From Ignavibacteriales bacterium UBA1304 (GTDB taxonomy: Bacteria > Bacteroidota > Ignavibacteria > Ignavibacteriales > Ignavibacteriaceae), in contig DBTY01000039.1 in assembly GCA_002307295.1 (NCBI GenBank), forward strand, positions 1-64,000: a stretch of 64,000 nucleotides of DNA, in the 5' to 3' direction. The notes under the pieces are model-generated. The model saw nothing but the letters and a program-made list of their open reading frames with translations. It was not told the origin of the DNA and ran no database searches. Shown here piece by piece: positions 59,866-64,000 of the stretch (position 1 is its first letter; each line of letters starts with the position of its first letter). Position numbers and translations under genes: made by a program.

Positions 59866-61632
59866 TTATCTAATTTTTATATGCAATTCTCTCAATTGAG
59901 TTTCGTCAACGGTTGAAGGAGCTTCGTCCATTAGAGAAATGCCGCTTGCAGTTTTAGGGAAAGCCATAACTTCGCGGATTGAATTTTCGCCCGCAAAAAT
60001 CATAACCAATCTATCGAACCCAAAAGCAAATCCTCCGTGAGGCGGAGCGCCGTATTTGAATGCGTTTGTTAAAAAGCCAAATCTGTATTCAGCTTCTTCA
60101 TCTGTAATGCCAAGCGTCTTAAATATCTTTGACTGCAAAGCAGAATCATGAATTCTTATGCTTCCGCCGCCGACTTCGCTGCCGTTTAATACTAAGTCGT
60201 AAGCTCTCGCTTTAACGCTGGCAATATCCGTATCCAAAAGAGGAATATCGTCATGGTTAGGCGAAGTAAACATATGGTGCATTGCATAATAACGTTTGGT
60301 TTCTTCATCCCACTCGAACAACGGGAAGTCGGTAACCCATAAAAGTTTTGGAGGAGCGTCTTTCTTTATTAATTCAAGGCGGCGCGCCATTTCAAGTCTA
60401 AGCGTGCCCATAATGGAAAGAGTTTTATCTTTAGGACCTGTAAGTATAAACACCAGGTCGCCAGTTTTAGCGTCTAATTCCGAAACGATATTTTTTAATT
60501 CATCAGGAGTAAGGAACTTAGCGATAGGAGCTTCAAGTCCGTCTTCCTTAACTCTCATCCAGATTAAACCGCCTGCGCCCGCTTTTTTTGCAAAGTCAGT
60601 TAGACCGTCAAGCTGGTTTCTTGTATAATCGCCGCATCCCGGGGCTACCATTCCGGTGATAATTCCCTTCTTTTGAACCTGATCCTGAAATACCTTAAAA
60701 GCGGTATTCTGAAAAACATGGTTAAGCGTTTTCATTTCAAGACCAAATCTAAGGTCGGGTTTATCGCTGCCGTATTTTTCCATTGCGGTAGCATAAGTAA
60801 GCCTCAACAGCGGTAATTCTAAATCTTTTTTCCAGATTTCTTTATATGCCCTTTTCATAAAGCCTTCTACGATTCCCATGATATCGTCCTGATCGATAAA
60901 AGACATTTCAAGGTCTATCTGGGTAAATTCCGGCTGTCTATCCGCTCTTAAATCTTCATCGCGGAAGCATTTTACAATCTGGAAATATCTGTCAAATCCG
61001 GAAACCATAAGTATTTGCTTGTAGGTTTGCGGGGATTGTGGCAAAGCATAAAACTTGCCTCTGTGAATTCTGCTTGGCACAAGAAAATCTCTCGCTCCTT
61101 CAGGTGTGCTTTTCATCAGCACAGGAGTTTCAATTTCCATAAAGCTATTTTCGTCAAAATACTGTCTTGCCGTTTGCGCAAGTTTATGGCGCATCATAAG
61201 GTTATTTTGCAAATTAGGTCTTCTCAAATCAAGGAAGCGGTATTTTAAGCGAAGATCTTCGCTTGTATCAAGATCGGCTTTGATTTGGAAAGGCGGAGTT
61301 TTTGCTTCGTTAAGAACAATAAGTTTATTAACCATAACGTCAATATTACCGGTAGGATAAACAGAGTGTTCAGTGCCTTCCGGTCTTTTTCTAACAATAC
61401 CTTCAACAGAAATAACGAACTCGCTTCTTAAATCTTTTGCTAAATTATGAGCTTCTTCATTAAACTGAGGTTCAAAAACAATTTGTGTTACTCCATAGCG
61501 ATCTCGTATCTCTATGAAAGTTAATCCCCCTAAATCTCTACGCGTATCTACCCAGCCGTTAAGTACGACTGATTCTCCGATGTTACTTTCTCTAAGTTCT
61601 CCACAGGTGTGTGTTCTCGTCTTAAACTGCAT
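59866..61632 (-). CDS. aspS: Aspartyl-tRNA synthetase
   Basis: A 588-aa class II synthetase. The N-terminal OB anticodon domain (VVLNGWVDTRRDLGGLTFIEIRDRYG), motif 2 (FRDEDLRADRQPEFTQIDLEMSF), the bacterial GAD insert (about 285-420) and motif 3 (GGFAFGFDRLVMIFA) are all present. Length is the bacterial norm. It lies 87 bases downstream of metH on the same strand. Confidence 0.97.
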   Translation of the reverse strand: MQFKTRTHTCGELRESNIGESVVLNGWVDTRRDLGGLTFIEIRDRYGVTQIVFEPQFNEEAHNLAKDLRSEFVISVEGIVRKRPEGTEHSVYPTGNIDVMVNKLIVLNEAKTPPFQIKADLDTSEDLRLKYRFLDLRRPNLQNNLMMRHKLAQTARQYFDENSFMEIETPVLMKSTPEGARDFLVPSRIHRGKFYALPQSPQTYKQILMVSGFDRYFQIVKCFRDEDLRADRQPEFTQIDLEMSFIDQDDIMGIVEGFMKRAYKEIWKKDLELPLLRLTYATAMEKYGSDKPDLRFGLEMKTLNHVFQNTAFKVFQDQVQKKGIITGMVAPGCGDYTRNQLDGLTDFAKKAGAGGLIWMRVKEDGLEAPIAKFLTPDELKNIVSELDAKTGDLVFILTGPKDKTLSIMGTLRLEMARRLELIKKDAPPKLLWVTDFPLFEWDEETKRYYAMHHMFTSPNHDDIPLLDTDIASVKARAYDLVLNGSEVGGGSIRIHDSALQSKIFKTLGITDEEAEYRFGFLTNAFKYGAPPHGGFAFGFDRLVMIFAGENSIREVMAFPKTASGISLMDEAPSTVDETQLRELHIKIR

Positions 61633-61719
61633 TTTTGTAAATTAACTCCATGTAATCGATTTATCAAACAATTAATATACGGAATAAAGAAAGCCAATTC
61701 AATTGATAAACTGATTCCT

Positions 61720-64000
61720 TTAGTAGTTCAGCGCCGGGCTGAGCCATTTTTCCGTTTCTTCTATACTTAATCCTTTTCTTTTATGGTAATCTAAGACCTG
61801 ATCTTTGCTTATTTTACCAACGTTAAAATACTTAGCTTTTGGGTTTGCAAAATACAAACCGCAAACAGCGGCCGTAGGATACATTGCCATGCTTTCCGTA
61901 AGCGTTATCTGCGTATTTTGTTCAACGGAAAGCAGCTCAAATATTGCTGTTTTTTCCGTATGATCCGGTTGAGCCGGGTACCCGGGCGCTGGTCGTATTC
62001 CCTGATATTCTTCTTTAATCAAAAGTTCTGGCGCTGTGGATTCGTCTGCCGCATAGCCCCAGTATTTTGTACGGACTAACTGGTGCAGATGCTCGGCAAA
62101 CGCTTCTGCAAATCTATCTGCAATAGCTTTAACCATTATGCTGTTATAATCGTCGTGCTGCGCTTCAAACTCGGCAATCAATTTTTCAATGCCAATTCCC
62201 GTAGTTACCGCAAAAGCGCCAATATAATCATTAATTCCCGTCTCTTTTGGAGCGATAAAATCTGACAGCGCAATATTAGGCTCGCCAGGGGCTTTTGAGT
62301 TCTGGTTGCGCAAAGTATGTAAAGTAGTCTTTACTGCTTTCCGTTTTTCGTCGGCGTAAACTTCAATATCGTCAATAACGCTGTTAGCCGGAAACAAACC
62401 AATCACTCCGTTTGCCGTTAACAAATTTTCGGCAATTATTTTGTCAATAAGCTTGTTGGCGTCGTTAAATAGTTTTGTGGCTTCAACTCCGTATTTCTCG
62501 TCATTTAATATTTTGGGATATTTGCCTTTAAGCTCCCATGCTGAAAAGAAAGGAGTCCAGTCAATGAATTCGCGCAAAGTTTTTAGCGGAAAATTTTGTA
62601 ACGTAGTAACGCCTAACGTATTAGGCTGCTTAATAGAAAACTTATCAGACTCAATTTTTAGCTTATTTTTTCTTGCAGCTTCAATTGAAATATAATTTTT
62701 AGCGTCAGATTTTTTCAAATAATCTTCGCGTAGTTTTTTGTATTCTTCTTTTATGCCTGCCTGATATGAATCTTTAGTTTCCGGGATAAGCAGGTTTGTA
62801 ACAACAGGCACGCTGCGCGAAGCGTCAAGCACATGAATAACAGTTCCGCTGTAACTCGGAGCAATTTTTACGGCTGTATGAATTCTGGAAGTTGTAGCTC
62901 CTCCGACAATTAAAGGAATCTTAAAGCCGCGGCGTTCCATTTCTTTAGCGACATGAACCATTTCGTCTAGCGACGGGGTAATTAATCCGCTAAGGCCTAT
63001 TACGTCTACTTTTTCGTCGATGGCAGTTTGCAATATTTTATCGGCAGGAACCATTACGCCAATATCAATTACTTTGAAATTGTTACAACTTAATACAACG
63101 CCCACTATGTTTTTGCCAATATCATGAACGTCGCCTTTAACAGTAGCTAACAAAACTTTGCCCACGCCTTTTTTCTCAGCCGATTTTTCTTTTTCCGCTT
63201 CAATAAATGGAAGGAGATAAGCGACTGATTTTTTCATTACGCGCGCGCTTTTAACTACCTGAGGCAGAAACATTTTTCCTGCGCCGAATAAATCGCCGAC
63301 AACGTTCATCCCAGCCATTAGAGGGCCTTCAATCACTTCAATTGGCCTGTCGAATAGTTTACGGGCTTCTTCGGTATCTTCGTCAATATGCTCTACAATT
63401 CCTTTTACCAAGGCGTATTTTAATCTTTCCTTAACAGGTTTTGTGCGCCACTCGTCAACTTTTACTTCGGCCTTATCTTTTGATTTAACTTTTTCTGCAA
63501 AATCAATTAACCGTTCAGTAGCGTCTTCTCTGCGGTTAAGCAGCACGTCTTCAACGCGTTCAAGCAGGTCTTTGGGTATTTCTTCGTAAATCTCAAGCTG
63601 CCCCGCATTTACTATGCCCATATCCATTCCGGCCTTTATTGCGTGATAAAGAAAAGCCGAGTGGATGGCTTCACGCACAACGTTATTGCCTCTGAAAGAA
63701 AATGAAACGTTGCTTACGCCGCCGCTTACTTTTGCTAAAGGAAGATTCTGTTTAATCCACTTTATGGCATTAATATAATCAAGCGCATAGTTGTTATGCT
63801 CTTCCATTCCTGTAGCAACAGTAAGGACGTTCGGATCAAAAATAATATCCTGCGCAGGAAAACCGACTTCATTTGTTAATATGTCGTAGGCTCTTTTACA
63901 TACGTTAATTTTCTTTTCATATGTATCCGCCTGTCCTTCTTCATCAAAAGCCATTACAATAACAGCGGCACCGTAATCCAAAATTTTTCTGGCGCGTTCT
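61720..64000 (-). CDS. metH: Methionine synthase, cobalamin-dependent (5' part beyond window)
   Basis: The C-terminal about 760 residues of MetH, which transfers a methyl from methyl-tetrahydrofolate via cobalamin to homocysteine. The frame stays open to the window edge (ERARKILDYGAAVIVMAFDE), inside the pterin-binding domain. Then come the cap domain (PLMAGMNVVGDLFGAGKMFLPQVVKSARVMK), the B12-binding domain with the cobalt-ligand motif GDVHDIGKNI and the SAM activation domain (WTPFFSAWELKGKYP, RPAPGYPAQPDHTEK). The TTG at 63981 is internal and not a start. The homocysteine domain is not seen. Confidence 0.96.
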   Translation of the reverse strand, partial: ERARKILDYGAAVIVMAFDEEGQADTYEKKINVCKRAYDILTNEVGFPAQDIIFDPNVLTVATGMEEHNNYALDYINAIKWIKQNLPLAKVSGGVSNVSFSFRGNNVVREAIHSAFLYHAIKAGMDMGIVNAGQLEIYEEIPKDLLERVEDVLLNRREDATERLIDFAEKVKSKDKAEVKVDEWRTKPVKERLKYALVKGIVEHIDEDTEEARKLFDRPIEVIEGPLMAGMNVVGDLFGAGKMFLPQVVKSARVMKKSVAYLLPFIEAEKEKSAEKKGVGKVLLATVKGDVHDIGKNIVGVVLSCNNFKVIDIGVMVPADKILQTAIDEKVDVIGLSGLITPSLDEMVHVAKEMERRGFKIPLIVGGATTSRIHTAVKIAPSYSGTVIHVLDASRSVPVVTNLLIPETKDSYQAGIKEEYKKLREDYLKKSDAKNYISIEAARKNKLKIESDKFSIKQPNTLGVTTLQNFPLKTLREFIDWTPFFSAWELKGKYPKILNDEKYGVEATKLFNDANKLIDKIIAENLLTANGVIGLFPANSVIDDIEVYADEKRKAVKTTLHTLRNQNSKAPGEPNIALSDFIAPKETGINDYIGAFAVTTGIGIEKLIAEFEAQHDDYNSIMVKAIADRFAEAFAEHLHQLVRTKYWGYAADESTAPELLIKEEYQGIRPAPGYPAQPDHTEKTAIFELLSVEQNTQITLTESMAMYPTAAVCGLYFANPKAKYFNVGKISKDQVLDYHKRKGLSIEETEKWLSPALNY

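Noticed and set aside
63979..63981. TTG as a start for metH
   Set aside because: The preceding codons up to the window edge continue the conserved MetH pterin-domain sequence, so the gene is only cut by the window.
1..64000. tRNA or rRNA genes
   Set aside because: No T-loop GTTCRA-type segment with matching acceptor stem was noticed in any intergenic gap; a covariance scan was not possible, so a missed tRNA cannot be fully excluded.

Overview
The window looks like a chromosomal segment from a free-living, low-GC Gram-negative bacterium of the Bacteroidota/Chlorobiota-Ignavibacteriota assemblage. The best pointers are a secreted GH3 enzyme ending in a Por/T9SS-type sorting domain with the YPNPFNP signature, many lipoproteins with relaxed lipoboxes, a BatA-type von Willebrand protein, a giant lamin-tail-domain surface protein with a FlgD-like C-terminus, and a class II photolyase. 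Genus-level placement is inference; there is no rRNA or tRNA gene in the window.

Layout. (1) 1-2450: four tandem paralogous small exported proteins (one cut by the window edge) with a PepSY-like C-terminal pattern, followed on the same strand (reading leftward) by a haem operon hemX/ccsA-like, hemA, hemC. (2) 5533-7416: a probable replication origin with DnaA boxes, then dnaA and its terminator. (3) 7679-13604: a small lipoprotein and a 1839-aa secreted protein with seven lamin-tail domains. (4) 13616-31017: a surface-polysaccharide locus: wbpB/wbpD-like amino-sugar genes, a beta-propeller lipoprotein, a KASIII-ACP-ketoreductase cassette, a glycosyltransferase, PIG-L deacetylase, LpxD-like N-acyltransferase, Wzx flippase, a GMD-like dehydratase, a glycosyltransferase-methyltransferase fusion, a YfhO membrane protein, a methyltransferase and a membrane GT2. 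(5) 31207-49418: mostly housekeeping and stress genes (photolyase, BatA-like, ilvD, YhhN, ArsC-like, MmcQ, TfoX-C, NmrA/HxlR pair, proS, GIY-YIG, RNA methyltransferase, rnhA, two FKBP isomerases, DinB, Dabb). (6) 49582-57766: two convergent GH3 enzymes, GDP-fucose synthesis (fcl-gmd), a DUF2892 membrane protein and a GH13 enzyme. (7) 58199-64000: two small exported proteins, aspS and the 3' part of metH.

How the genes work together. The most coherent unusual unit is in region 4. A FabH-like synthase, a stand-alone acyl carrier protein and a FabG-like reductase sit convergently beside a PIG-L deacetylase and an LpxD-like acyltransferase. Together they could make a short 3-hydroxyacyl-ACP and put it on an amino sugar that has been N-deacetylated; this is inference from families and context. 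The second strong signal is a set of short palindromic repeats in the intergenic spaces: four REPIN-like composites bounded by GTCAT/ATGAC, six copies of a CTTCGACT-core hairpin, two perfect GTAGAGACG palindromes and a CCTTGG-arm family. No transposase is seen in the window.
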